This document shows positions 23,674 to 32,547 of a DNA stretch of 64,000 nucleotides, in pieces. This DNA comes from a bacterium (GTDB lineage Bacteria; Krumholzibacteriota; Krumholzibacteriia; JACNKJ01). A program made the translations under genes and the position numbers. The stretch covers positions 174,974 to 238,973 of the forward strand of contig JAAEPZ010000033.1 in NCBI GenBank assembly GCA_024231955.1, written 5' to 3'. The notes below the pieces were generated by a model that worked only from the letters and a program-made list of their open reading frames with translations, did not search any database and was not told where the DNA came from. The stretch's first letter is position 1. The number at the start of each line of letters is the position of its first letter.

Positions 23674-26600
23674 ATGAGCCGCCGCCATGTTGTTCCGATG
23701 GCCATGATCCTCCTGCTGGTTACCGCAATTCCGAGATCCGTTCAGGCAGTGCAGTCTTACTCCGAGGATTTCACGACCACCACGTTCAAGGACACGCTCA
23801 ACACCACCGCCGACTGGGACACTACGGCGGCGATGCTGAGGTTGCCCCCCTTCACCTCCACGCTGACGGGTCTCATCGACACCCCGTTTGACGCCGTGAG
23901 CGTCGCTGTCGCGGGCGATCTCGCCTACATTGCCGACGGGGTCGGCGGTCTTCAGGTTATCGACATCACCGATCCGGCCAACCCCGTGCAGATCGGCGCT
24001 CTGGACACCGCGGGCGCTGCCCTCGACATCGCTCTGGCCGGGGACATCGCCTGCGTGGCCGCCGGTGAAGCCGGCCTGCAGATCATCGACATCACGACTC
24101 CCGGTACCCCTCTGTTGATCGACACCTGCGACACCCCCTCTTCAGCCCAAGGCGTAGCGATCGCTGGAGATCTCGTCCTGGTGGCGGATGACGACCGTGG
24201 TCTTCAGATCATCGACATCACGGATCCCGCGCACCCGGCAATAATCGGCGCCATCAACACGCCGGACTCGGCCCTGGACATCGCCGTCGCGGGGAACTAC
24301 GCCCTCATCGCAGACGGTGACAGCGGCCTGCAGGTCATCGACATCACCGACCCCGCGCACCCGGCTGGCGTCGGCACCATCGACACGCCGGGCACCGCCT
24401 GCGGCATCACATTGGCTGGGGATCTCGCCTGCGTGGCCGACGGCGCCTCCGGTCTCCGGTTATTCGACATCACCGACCCCACGCTGCCCGTTCCGATCGG
24501 CACCTGCGACACCCCCGGCGCTGCCCTCGGCGTCGGGATATCGGGCGATCTCGTTCTGGTCGCGATGGTCGGCGGCCTGGGTCTGGTCGACATCGACGAT
24601 CCCACGCAGCCGCAGCTGTTTGACACCTTCACCACGACCGACCGGATCCTCAATGTCGCAGTCGCGGGGGATCACGCCTTCGCCGCCGGTGGCGCAAACG
24701 GGTTGCAGATTGTCAGGATTCGTCAGCTCATGGACTTCGTCCGTCTCGGTTTCGACATCACACCTGTCGGCGCCTTCGGGCTCACCCGCACCGGCGATCT
24801 GGCCATTGTCGCGGATTATCCCGAGGGCCTGCGCATTATCGATTGCGGCGACCCGACCGATCCCGAACTCCTGAGCACGTTCACCACCTCGGGGGAGAGC
24901 TACAATGTCGTCGTGTCGGGCGATCTCGCCCTGGTGGCGGACGGCGCCGGCGGTTTGCAGGTGATCGATATCGGCGATCCCGCCGACCCCACACTTACCG
25001 GCACCTGCGCCACTCCCGGGCAGGCCAGTGACGTCGCCGTGGCCGGAGACCTCGCCTTCGTGGCTGACTACACCAACGGCCTGCAGGTGATCGATATCGG
25101 CGACCCCGCCGATCCCGTCATCATCGGCAGTCTGGATTTGCCGGGCTTCACCCGCTACATCGAGGTGGCCGGTGACCTCGCGTTCGTGACCAACAGCGAG
25201 AGCGGTTTCGGGATCATCGACATCAGTATCCCGACAAACCCCATCTCCGTAGGCGGATGCACCACACCGGGCGACGCCCGCAACCTGGCCGTGGCGGGGG
25301 ATCTCGTCTACGTGGCGGACTGGCTGAGCGGTCTGCAGGTGATCGACATCTCGCAGCCCGCGAGCCCTGCGGCGATCGGCAACTGCGTCACCGGCGGCAG
25401 CGTCCGCAGCGTTGCGCTGGCCGGGGATATCGCCTACGTAGCCAATGAGAGCAGCGGGTTGCAGCTGATCGACATCAGCGATCCCGTCAACCCCGAGCTG
25501 GCGAACGCCTTCGCCACGCCGGGCAACGCCAGGGATGTCGTCGCCGCCGGGGATCTTGTCTACATCGCAGACTGGCAGAGCGGCATGCAGGTGGTCCAGA
25601 TCTACCAGCATGAGGTCCTGGTCGTAAACGGCAGCGGCCGATCGCTCCCTGTGGACGACAGCGCCGACACGATTCTGCTGACCAGCCTGACCAGCACGGA
25701 GGTCAACGACGTCAACTGGGAGCTGAGCGCGGACGGCGGCGAGCACTGGCAGCACTTCTCCCCCAGCGGCGCATGGATCGAGTTCACGATGCCCGGCACC
25801 GACCTCATGTGGCGGACGACCCACACCTGGACCCAGGGTGTGAACCCCTCGGTATCGGCGCTGACCCTGCGGTGGTTGTGCGAATCAGCCGGCATCGGAT
25901 CGATCACCGATGTTCCGGCCGATCAGGGCGGTCGCGTGCTGATTCATCTGGCGCGATCGGCCTACGACTTCGCCACCACCTCAACCAATCCGGTTACGGG
26001 CTACAATGTCTGGCTGCGCGTTGATGACATCGCCGCAAGAGGGACGATTCTGCGCGAGGGGACAACCGCCGCCGACAACCTGTTCGGCGGCGCGGAGCCT
26101 ATCTTGAAATGGCGGGGGAGGAGCTATCTTGTACACCCCGCCGGTGAGCGGGGCGACATGCCTGCGGGGCTCTGGGCCAATGTCGGCGATTTCCCCGCGC
26201 TCCAGCAGCAGGAGTACGGTTTCATCGCCGAGACGGCGGCCGACTCCACAGCGGCGAACGGCGCTCCAGCGGTCTACTGCATCACGGCACACACCGCGGA
26301 TCCCGTGGTCTGGTTCGCGAGCCAACCCGACAGCGGCTGGTCGGTGGACAACATCGCCCCCGGCGTGCCCGGCAATTTCCGGGTGGATCACACAGCGGAG
26401 GAGGGCGCGAGTTTGACCTGGGATCCGTGCGCGGAGGAGGATTTTCAATACTTCCGCATCTATCGCGGGTTGACCGGCGATTTCGAGATCGGCCCCGAGT
26501 CGCTGATCCACGAGACGGTCGGGACCGGCTGGCTCGACGCTGCCGGGGCGGCGAACCACGTCTACAAGCTCACCGCCCTGGATCACACCGGCAACGAAAG

Positions 26601-27204
26601 CGAGCCCGTCTCGTCGGAGGAGGTGCCGGTGCTTCTGTCGGGGATCCTGCTTCTGGAGACGACGGAGGGGGTGCGGATCAGCTGGACCTCGACCGGGTTG
26701 CCCGGCCGGAGCTGGGTTCTGGAGCGGGAGCGATCGAACGGGTCCGGTCACTGGATCAATGCGACCAGATTGCCCGGCGTGATTGCGGCGGAGACGGCGC
26801 AGGTAACCTGGCTGGACGACACCGTCGAAGCTGGTCAGCGGTATCGCTACAGCACGTTGCTGCTCGGCGACAACCAGTGGACTGAGAGATACTGGCTGGG
26901 GGAGATCGCGCCGCGGGGATCCATGTTCGCGGACCGTCTGCTCGGCGTTTGGCCCAACCCCTGCAACCCGACGGCGACCATCGCCTTCGAGCTGTCCCGC
27001 GAGGTGGAGGTTGAGTTGACGGTCTACTCGATCAACGGCCGTCTGGTCAGGAATCTCGTGAAGGGGAAGCTCCCTGCCGGACCGCGGCAGGTCGTCTGGA
27101 ACGGATGCGACGACCAGGGTCGCCCACTGCCCAGCGGCGTCTACCTGGCCCGCATCCTGGCGCGGGGTTTCAGCGACACCCGGCGCGTTGTGCTCCTCAA
27201 ATGA
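23674..27204 (+). CDS. Secreted LVIVD-repeat double beta-propeller protein with FlgD-like C-terminal domain
   Basis: 1176 residues. A signal peptide (MILLLVTAIPRSVQA) is followed by 14 LVIVD repeats of about 40 residues (core VAGDLAYIADGxxGLQVIDI) between residues 60 and 640. A linker (RIRQLMDFVRLGFD) splits them 7+7, which suggests two seven-bladed propellers. Then come a jelly-roll/fibronectin-like region (to about 1090) and a FlgD-like domain starting WPNPCNPTATIAF and ending SGVYLARILARG...VVLLK, the type IX-like sorting or anchoring domain of this group. AGGAG precedes the ATG at 23674. It is a surface or secreted protein; its ligand is unknown. Confidence 0.9.
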   Translation: MSRRHVVPMAMILLLVTAIPRSVQAVQSYSEDFTTTTFKDTLNTTADWDTTAAMLRLPPFTSTLTGLIDTPFDAVSVAVAGDLAYIADGVGGLQVIDITDPANPVQIGALDTAGAALDIALAGDIACVAAGEAGLQIIDITTPGTPLLIDTCDTPSSAQGVAIAGDLVLVADDDRGLQIIDITDPAHPAIIGAINTPDSALDIAVAGNYALIADGDSGLQVIDITDPAHPAGVGTIDTPGTACGITLAGDLACVADGASGLRLFDITDPTLPVPIGTCDTPGAALGVGISGDLVLVAMVGGLGLVDIDDPTQPQLFDTFTTTDRILNVAVAGDHAFAAGGANGLQIVRIRQLMDFVRLGFDITPVGAFGLTRTGDLAIVADYPEGLRIIDCGDPTDPELLSTFTTSGESYNVVVSGDLALVADGAGGLQVIDIGDPADPTLTGTCATPGQASDVAVAGDLAFVADYTNGLQVIDIGDPADPVIIGSLDLPGFTRYIEVAGDLAFVTNSESGFGIIDISIPTNPISVGGCTTPGDARNLAVAGDLVYVADWLSGLQVIDISQPASPAAIGNCVTGGSVRSVALAGDIAYVANESSGLQLIDISDPVNPELANAFATPGNARDVVAAGDLVYIADWQSGMQVVQIYQHEVLVVNGSGRSLPVDDSADTILLTSLTSTEVNDVNWELSADGGEHWQHFSPSGAWIEFTMPGTDLMWRTTHTWTQGVNPSVSALTLRWLCESAGIGSITDVPADQGGRVLIHLARSAYDFATTSTNPVTGYNVWLRVDDIAARGTILREGTTAADNLFGGAEPILKWRGRSYLVHPAGERGDMPAGLWANVGDFPALQQQEYGFIAETAADSTAANGAPAVYCITAHTADPVVWFASQPDSGWSVDNIAPGVPGNFRVDHTAEEGASLTWDPCAEEDFQYFRIYRGLTGDFEIGPESLIHETVGTGWLDAAGAANHVYKLTALDHTGNESEPVSSEEVPVLLSGILLLETTEGVRISWTSTGLPGRSWVLERERSNGSGHWINATRLPGVIAAETAQVTWLDDTVEAGQRYRYSTLLLGDNQWTERYWLGEIAPRGSMFADRLLGVWPNPCNPTATIAFELSREVEVELTVYSINGRLVRNLVKGKLPAGPRQVVWNGCDDQGRPLPSGVYLARILARGFSDTRRVVLLK

Positions 27205-27482
27205 AGCGGCTGATCAAGCATTAGAGGTGTATTCTATTCTGGCAGCGGAAGAATCCGGCAAGGCCCGGTATTCCTGCATTCAAGATCACCCGGCAGATAA
27301 ATGCAATGCAGCTTGACCACGTTCATCATTGTCCGAAGTGGGTGAAGCCGATCTGCCAGGGTCGGGATACTCCAACGAATTATTAAGTCAGGCTGATGCC
27401 TTCGCGGCGGCAGAGGACCGTGATGCTGTCCTCTCACCGTAGCCCCTCCAGGACGCGTTTAATTTCAGCACCCCGGACACTC
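27205..27482. other. Gene-free interval before the TetR promoter
   Basis: No gene, strong hairpin or repeat was recognised between the LVIVD gene and the TetR operator. Short plus and minus frames here lack ribosome sites. Confidence 0.45.
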
Positions 27483-27515
27483 AGTGTTGACAACGTCAAC
27501 ACTGGCTGCTAGGAT
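27483..27515 (+). promoter_or_regulatory. Promoter and operator of the TetR gene
   Basis: A 21-bp palindrome AGTGTTGAC-AAC-GTCAACACT spans 27483-27503. TTGACA (27487-27492) and TAGGAT (27510-27515) are 17 bp apart, so the operator covers the -35. The core is the same TGTTGAC-N3-GTCAACA found twice at 20092-20136. Confidence 0.85.
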
Positions 27516-27540
27516 TCCGCTCCCAGCCACAGGAGGCGAC

Positions 27541-28200
27541 ATGGCGAAGAGGAAAAGTGCTTACCATCACGGGGATTTGCGGGCGGCTTTGCTCGAGACG
27601 ACTGCGACGCTCATCGAGGAGGGGGGCGTCGGCAAAGTGACGATGCGGCAACTGAGCGATCGTATCGGCGTATCGCGCATGGCGCCCTACCGCCACTTCG
27701 CCGACAAGAACACGCTGCTCTGCGCGGTGGCCGAAGTGGGTTTTCAACGCCTGCGCGCCATCAACACGCCCATTCTCGCAAGTGAAGGCAATGGACTCGA
27801 CAAGCTCAAGAGGTTGGCCTGCGCCTACGTCGATTTCGCCATCGAGAATGCCGCGTACTATCGACTCATGTTCGGTGCCGAGGTGGTCAGCGCCCCCCCG
27901 ATCGAGTTGCGGGCGGCGGCCCAGTCGTCTTTCGACGAGTCCATGGTGGTCGTCATCCTCGCCAGCCAGGAGTCCGGGTTGATTCACGCCGAGGATCCGC
28001 TGGTGCTCGCCAACATCATCTGGTCCACGATACACGGATTGTCGCTGCTGATTATCGATGGCCAGATCCGGGCCGAGGATATGGCCCATACTCTCCTTGA
28101 TGACGAGGCCAGCCGCGTCAAAGGCGATTCACACGACCCACGGCACTTCGTGACCAAGACCGTCGACGTGATGATCGCCGGGTTCCGCAACTGCGGCTGA
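27541..28200 (+). CDS. TetR family repressor (autoregulated, WHG-type C-terminus)
   Basis: 219 residues. The helix-turn-helix domain is at residues 10-56: LRAALLETTATLIEEGGVGK, VTMRQLSDRIGVSRMAPYRHF and ADKNTLLCAVAE. The C-terminal ligand domain (YVDFAIENAAYYRLMFGAEV) is of the WHG/TetR_C type. AGGAGGCGAC precedes the ATG at 27541. Its promoter carries the palindrome shared with the nitronate monooxygenase gene at 18934-20058, so it likely represses itself and that flavoprotein. The inducer is unknown; a nitro compound or small toxic organic molecule is a reasonable guess. Confidence 0.9.
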   Translation: MAKRKSAYHHGDLRAALLETTATLIEEGGVGKVTMRQLSDRIGVSRMAPYRHFADKNTLLCAVAEVGFQRLRAINTPILASEGNGLDKLKRLACAYVDFAIENAAYYRLMFGAEVVSAPPIELRAAAQSSFDESMVVVILASQESGLIHAEDPLVLANIIWSTIHGLSLLIIDGQIRAEDMAHTLLDDEASRVKGDSHDPRHFVTKTVDVMIAGFRNCG

Positions 28201-28325
28201 GCCCTCAAAGATCCGGAGATCCCGATCACCGTTATATGTCGCTTTGATGGTGGACTTGCCCCCAACGCTGGTCTACAGTGCTACCATTATTGAACATTCA
28301 ATCACTCTGACCCGAGGAGCCTGGC

Positions 28326-30425
28326 ATGCTACGCACCAGTCTGGCTCTGCTGATTCTGCTTGTCGCATTGACCGTGGCCGCCGAGGAGGAGCAAACCGTG
28401 CCGCCGGTATCGTCGGCCACGGCCATGACCCTTCTCGACCGCATCTATCCGGCAGAGGGGGCCTATCCCGCTCCCGAGCTGCTGGAGGATGCAGAGGCCA
28501 TCCGCCTGCTCGTCGAGGCGGACGCGACACCTTACGAGGGGGCCAACTCCCTCGTTCTGTTCGACCGTACCCTGGTCGACGTGGAGGAGAGCGGACTCAG
28601 CCATCGCCACCACCATCGTTTCGTCAAAATACTGGAACCCGCGGGTGCGCTGGCCCTGCGCGCTCTCCGTTTCGAGTACGACCCTGCCTCCAACTTCATC
28701 GAGTTGCGCGGCGTGCGGATCCACAGGGCGGATTCCACCGTGGTCGTCATCGACACCGATCTGGCCGTCGATGTCACGCAGCCCGCCGGGACAATCATCT
28801 GGGGTGCCCGGATGAAGGTGCTCGGCCTCCCCCCGCTCAAACCCGGGGATGGCGTCGAGCTGCTCACCTACACCAAGGGTTTTCTGATCGCCTATCTCGA
28901 CGACGAGACGCTCCCGGACGGCACGGACGGATCCCCCGGCGCGGCGACATCATCCGACCTCACCGCTGATGAGCGCTATATCCCCCCCATGCGTGGCCAC
29001 TTCTACGACACCGCCCTCTTCCAGGGGCACACGCCGCTGCTCGAAAAGAGCTACACGGCCGTGTTGCGCCGCGCCATGCCGCTCCAGTTCAGCGTCTACA
29101 ACGGGGACATCCAGAGCAGTCAGCGCTTCGAGGGGGAGCGACTCGTCTACCGCTTCTGGAAACACGATGTGCCCGCTGTGGTCGATGAGCGCCGCATGCC
29201 CGAACTTAACGACATCGCCCCCAAGGTGGTCATGGCCACCACCACCGCCTGGGAGGACAAGAGCCGCTGGTTCTGCGAAACCAATGAGTGGGTGTTCGCC
29301 ACGACCCCGGCGATCGACGCCAAGGTGCGCGAGATTACCGCCGGCCTGAAGAGCGACGCCGAACGGATCAAGGCCCTGCACCACTGGGTGGCGCAGAACA
29401 TCCGCTACTTCGGCCTGACCATGGGCGAGGGCGAGGGCTACACCATCCATCCCGGCGACATGACCTTCCGCGACCGCTGCGGCGTCTGCAAGGATATCGC
29501 CGGCATGCTGGTGACGATGCTCCGCTCAGCCGGCTTCGAGACCTATGGCGCCATGACCATGGCCGGGGAGAGGGTCGAGGAGATCCCCGCCGATCAGTTC
29601 AACCACTGCGTCGTCGCGCTCAGGCGGGAGAACGGCGAGTTCCTCATGCTTGACCCGACCTGGGCCCCCTGGAACAACTCGCTCTGGAGCCGTTGGGAGG
29701 GTGAGCAGCACTATGTCATCGGCACCCCCGAGGGGCAGGAGCTGATGAAGATCCGCCCCTTCGCGCCGGAGGACAATCTCCTGACGCTGGAGAGCGAAGC
29801 CAAGCTGCTGGCCGACGGCACCCTGGAGGGGACCTTCCGCTTCGAGGGGCGGGGCATCTCCGATGGTCGTCTCCGTGGAGCGGCCGGCAACCGGGAGCAC
29901 CGCACGCTGCGCGGCTACCTCGAGGGCTGGCTGAGCGCACTCGGCGATCAGGTCGAACTCAAGGAGTATCTCTTCAGCGACCACAACGACTTCAACCGCG
30001 ACACCACCCTGCGCCTGATCTACCGCATCCCCCGCTACGCCGACGTACTCGGCGGCGAGATGGCCTTCCGCTCCCCCGGGCTCCAGCTCACGGCGGAGAA
30101 CGGCTCGCTCTCCCGCCTGGCCGGCGTGCCGGAGGGGGAGACGCGTCTGCACGACATCTTCATGTGGGCGGGGCAACTCATCTCGCTCGATGAGACGATC
30201 ACTCTGCCCCGCGGCTACGATGTCGAGAGCCCGGACGACATCGACATCGACGAGAACCAGGGGGCGGCGCAGCTCACCTGGTCGACCCAGGGACGCAAGC
30301 TGACCCTGGATGCCGACATGACACTCAACCGTCGCCTGATCCCGGCCGAGGATTTCCCCGGTCTGCGCGTGGTCGTTGATGCGATCCAGGACAGAGCGAG
30401 CGAACCATTCCACGCCGTCAAGTGA
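28326..30425 (+). CDS. Secreted DUF3857/transglutaminase-like protein
   Basis: 699 residues with a signal peptide (LRTSLALLILLVALTVAA). The DUF3857 domain spans about 60-300, followed by a transglutaminase-like domain at 330-460 with the full triad: Cys in DRCGVCKDIAGML, His in FNHCVVALR and Asp in MLDPTWAPW. A DUF3858-like beta domain follows. Such proteins are periplasmic or surface proteins of unknown substrate; the catalytic triad suggests peptide or isopeptide chemistry. GAGGAGCCTGGC precedes the ATG. The next gene is a shorter relative, 11 nt beyond the stop. Confidence 0.9.
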   Translation: MLRTSLALLILLVALTVAAEEEQTVPPVSSATAMTLLDRIYPAEGAYPAPELLEDAEAIRLLVEADATPYEGANSLVLFDRTLVDVEESGLSHRHHHRFVKILEPAGALALRALRFEYDPASNFIELRGVRIHRADSTVVVIDTDLAVDVTQPAGTIIWGARMKVLGLPPLKPGDGVELLTYTKGFLIAYLDDETLPDGTDGSPGAATSSDLTADERYIPPMRGHFYDTALFQGHTPLLEKSYTAVLRRAMPLQFSVYNGDIQSSQRFEGERLVYRFWKHDVPAVVDERRMPELNDIAPKVVMATTTAWEDKSRWFCETNEWVFATTPAIDAKVREITAGLKSDAERIKALHHWVAQNIRYFGLTMGEGEGYTIHPGDMTFRDRCGVCKDIAGMLVTMLRSAGFETYGAMTMAGERVEEIPADQFNHCVVALRRENGEFLMLDPTWAPWNNSLWSRWEGEQHYVIGTPEGQELMKIRPFAPEDNLLTLESEAKLLADGTLEGTFRFEGRGISDGRLRGAAGNREHRTLRGYLEGWLSALGDQVELKEYLFSDHNDFNRDTTLRLIYRIPRYADVLGGEMAFRSPGLQLTAENGSLSRLAGVPEGETRLHDIFMWAGQLISLDETITLPRGYDVESPDDIDIDENQGAAQLTWSTQGRKLTLDADMTLNRRLIPAEDFPGLRVVVDAIQDRASEPFHAVK

Positions 30426-30436
30426 AAGGGGGGGCC

Positions 30437-32332
30437 GTGCAAACCGGTAAACACATTACTCTGATCGGCACTCTCACAGTGCTGCTGGTGCTCACCGCCG
30501 GCATTGCGTCCGCCTCTGCGGTCGGACCGCTCGGCGATGCCGCCGTTCGGAGCCGTGTGGAGAACGCACCCGAATTCAGCAATCTGGAGGCGGTGATCCT
30601 GTTCGAAGGGCGCTACCTGGAGTTGCACGCCGGTCTCGTGTCGACCAGGGTGCAGCGTCTGACCCGGATCGTGAGTCCCTGGGGACTCGAACATGTCTCC
30701 GACCCGCGCCTGGCCTTCGACAGCGCCCGGCAGGAGCTGACCGTCAACGCGTGCCGCACCTACCAGCCGGACGGGTACTTCTACGACTCCCCGGTCAACG
30801 CCTTCAACGACGTCACACCGGGCGGGGTGGCGCTGGCCGTCGACTTCCTGACCATCCGCGAGATGGTCGTCACCCACACAGGGCTCGAGCCGGGGTACTG
30901 CATCTGGTTGGATTACACCATCAGCGAGACGACACCTTCGGCGCTGCCCTACAACGAGGTGTTCACGCCGCAGGGGAGATTCCCCACCGCTGAATACGAA
31001 CTATCCGCAACCGGCGACCTGTTCGGCGAAACCGTTAATCCGGATCCGGCAGGATTGTTTGCCCTGCCCGAGCCCGAGCGGGATGGCGACACACTGCGGT
31101 GGCACCTCACCGAACTGCCCGCCAGCCCCGGTGAGGCGACCGACCGGCTGGGTGACCAGATACCCCGCGTGGTGCTCGCAGCGGTGGACAGCTGGGATGA
31201 ACTGGCCGGGGGGCTGCGGGAGCAGTTGATCCTGGCCTCCGAGAGTTGCGACGGTCTTGAGGAGTGGCTGCTGGATCTCGAAGCGGACAGCCCCTTCCTC
31301 GACGGCCGCGACGCCCTGCGGGTCTGCACCGAAGCGCTGGCCGACAGAACCGCGCTGCTGACCTATGCGCCCGTCGGTGTCCCGTTGACGCCGCGATCCG
31401 TCAGCCGGGTGCTGGAGACCTCGGTCGCCACACCACTCGAGCGGGTGGCGCTGTTGATGGCCATAGGTCATCATCGGGGTTTCGAGACCAGCCTGTTCTT
31501 CCCCTCCACCAGCCGCACCATCAGTCGCGACATCCCCGCACTCGGCATACTCGGTTCACCATACCTGAAGTTGCGGCCGGGCTGGGACAGCGACTCTCAC
31601 TGGACCTTCCATCCGACGAGCGGCGAGGTGACGTCGCCCTGGACCGATCAGCGGGACATGCCGGTCCTGTCGATCCTCGATGATAGAGCCTCCTGGGAGA
31701 TGGATTGCCTCCCCAGCCCCCGGCGGTTCACGCTGAACATGTACTGGAATCTGAATGACGGCACGGTTCACGCCGCCGGATTCTGCAGTTTCGACGACAG
31801 AATCAGCGGCAACCCGCTCACGCCCGAAACGCTTCTGGCCGAGTGGGTCGGCGGCTGGTCCGATGAAACCGAGACAGGTGCGAGCAGCATGCTCTGCAAC
31901 CTGAGCGGTTTCGATTTCGAACTCGACGCCACCGTGACCCCGCCCGCAGCGGATGACCGCGGTCGCACTACAATCGAGTTGCCGCTGCCGCCCCTCGATC
32001 TGCAGACGATCATCCCCGCGGGGATGACCCTGGCGCACAGTCAGTGCCGGGCACGTCTCTTTCCCGTCGCGCCGATCTCGATCCAGATCCACTGGCTCAT
32101 CGATCTGCCCGAGGGGGTCGAGCTGTTGAGCGGCGAGAACGCCGGCGCGGGGTTCCCGGGAGCGTCGTTCACGCTGGAGCGGACGCTTGAGGGGAGCAGG
32201 TTGAACAGCACCTATCACCTGGAGTGGAGCGGCGATCCGATCGATCCGTCGGGCTATGCCGACTGTCGACAATTCCTGTTGACGGCCCTGGACCCGGCCA
32301 TGAGTACACTGGTCCTCAAGGGGACGGATTAG
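30437..32332 (+). CDS. Secreted DUF3857-like protein lacking the transglutaminase triad
   Basis: 631 residues with a signal segment (LIGTLTVLLVLTAGIASA). The DUF3857-type half is recognisable (LHAGLVSTRVQRLTRIVSPWG, GYCIWLDYTISETTP). The region matching the transglutaminase core (VATPLERVALLMAIGHHRGF) has no C-G-V-C or paired His/Asp, so it should be inactive. It lies directly downstream of the catalytically complete 28326-30425 protein and is probably its partner. GTG at 30437, behind AAAGGGGGG, is preferred over a GTG at 30422 that overlaps the upstream stop. A terminator follows. Confidence 0.82.
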   Translation: MQTGKHITLIGTLTVLLVLTAGIASASAVGPLGDAAVRSRVENAPEFSNLEAVILFEGRYLELHAGLVSTRVQRLTRIVSPWGLEHVSDPRLAFDSARQELTVNACRTYQPDGYFYDSPVNAFNDVTPGGVALAVDFLTIREMVVTHTGLEPGYCIWLDYTISETTPSALPYNEVFTPQGRFPTAEYELSATGDLFGETVNPDPAGLFALPEPERDGDTLRWHLTELPASPGEATDRLGDQIPRVVLAAVDSWDELAGGLREQLILASESCDGLEEWLLDLEADSPFLDGRDALRVCTEALADRTALLTYAPVGVPLTPRSVSRVLETSVATPLERVALLMAIGHHRGFETSLFFPSTSRTISRDIPALGILGSPYLKLRPGWDSDSHWTFHPTSGEVTSPWTDQRDMPVLSILDDRASWEMDCLPSPRRFTLNMYWNLNDGTVHAAGFCSFDDRISGNPLTPETLLAEWVGGWSDETETGASSMLCNLSGFDFELDATVTPPAADDRGRTTIELPLPPLDLQTIIPAGMTLAHSQCRARLFPVAPISIQIHWLIDLPEGVELLSGENAGAGFPGASFTLERTLEGSRLNSTYHLEWSGDPIDPSGYADCRQFLLTALDPAMSTLVLKGTD

Positions 32333-32356
32333 CGTCGGCGAGACAGAATCGACAGA

Positions 32357-32385
32357 GCGGCTCCACGTTGTGTGGGGCCGCTTTT
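32357..32385 (+). terminator. Rho-independent terminator after the DUF3857 pair
   Basis: GCGGCTCCAC (32357-32366) pairs with GTGGGGCCGC (32372-32381) with one G-T pair, followed by TTTT. Confidence 0.85.
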
Positions 32386-32547
32386 CGCTGGGTTCGACAT
32401 ACCGGATTTAATACTTGCCCAACTCCGGCTAAGCATTGCCCAACTCATGTGAATAGCCTTGCTGCAACGGCGATCTGTGATATATTGCGTCCCGGTAAAC
32501 ACCCGCGGCCGCGATTCGGCGACCAGTCCCTTATGGAGGAAAATTCA

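Noticed and set aside
23880..25600. Repetitive DNA considered as a CRISPR array or minisatellite
   Set aside because: The periodicity of about 126 bp reflects protein repeats in an open frame; there are no conserved repeats with unique spacers.
24460..25824. Long antisense frame across the LVIVD repeats
   Set aside because: It follows the repeat periodicity of the sense gene and has no independent start signal.
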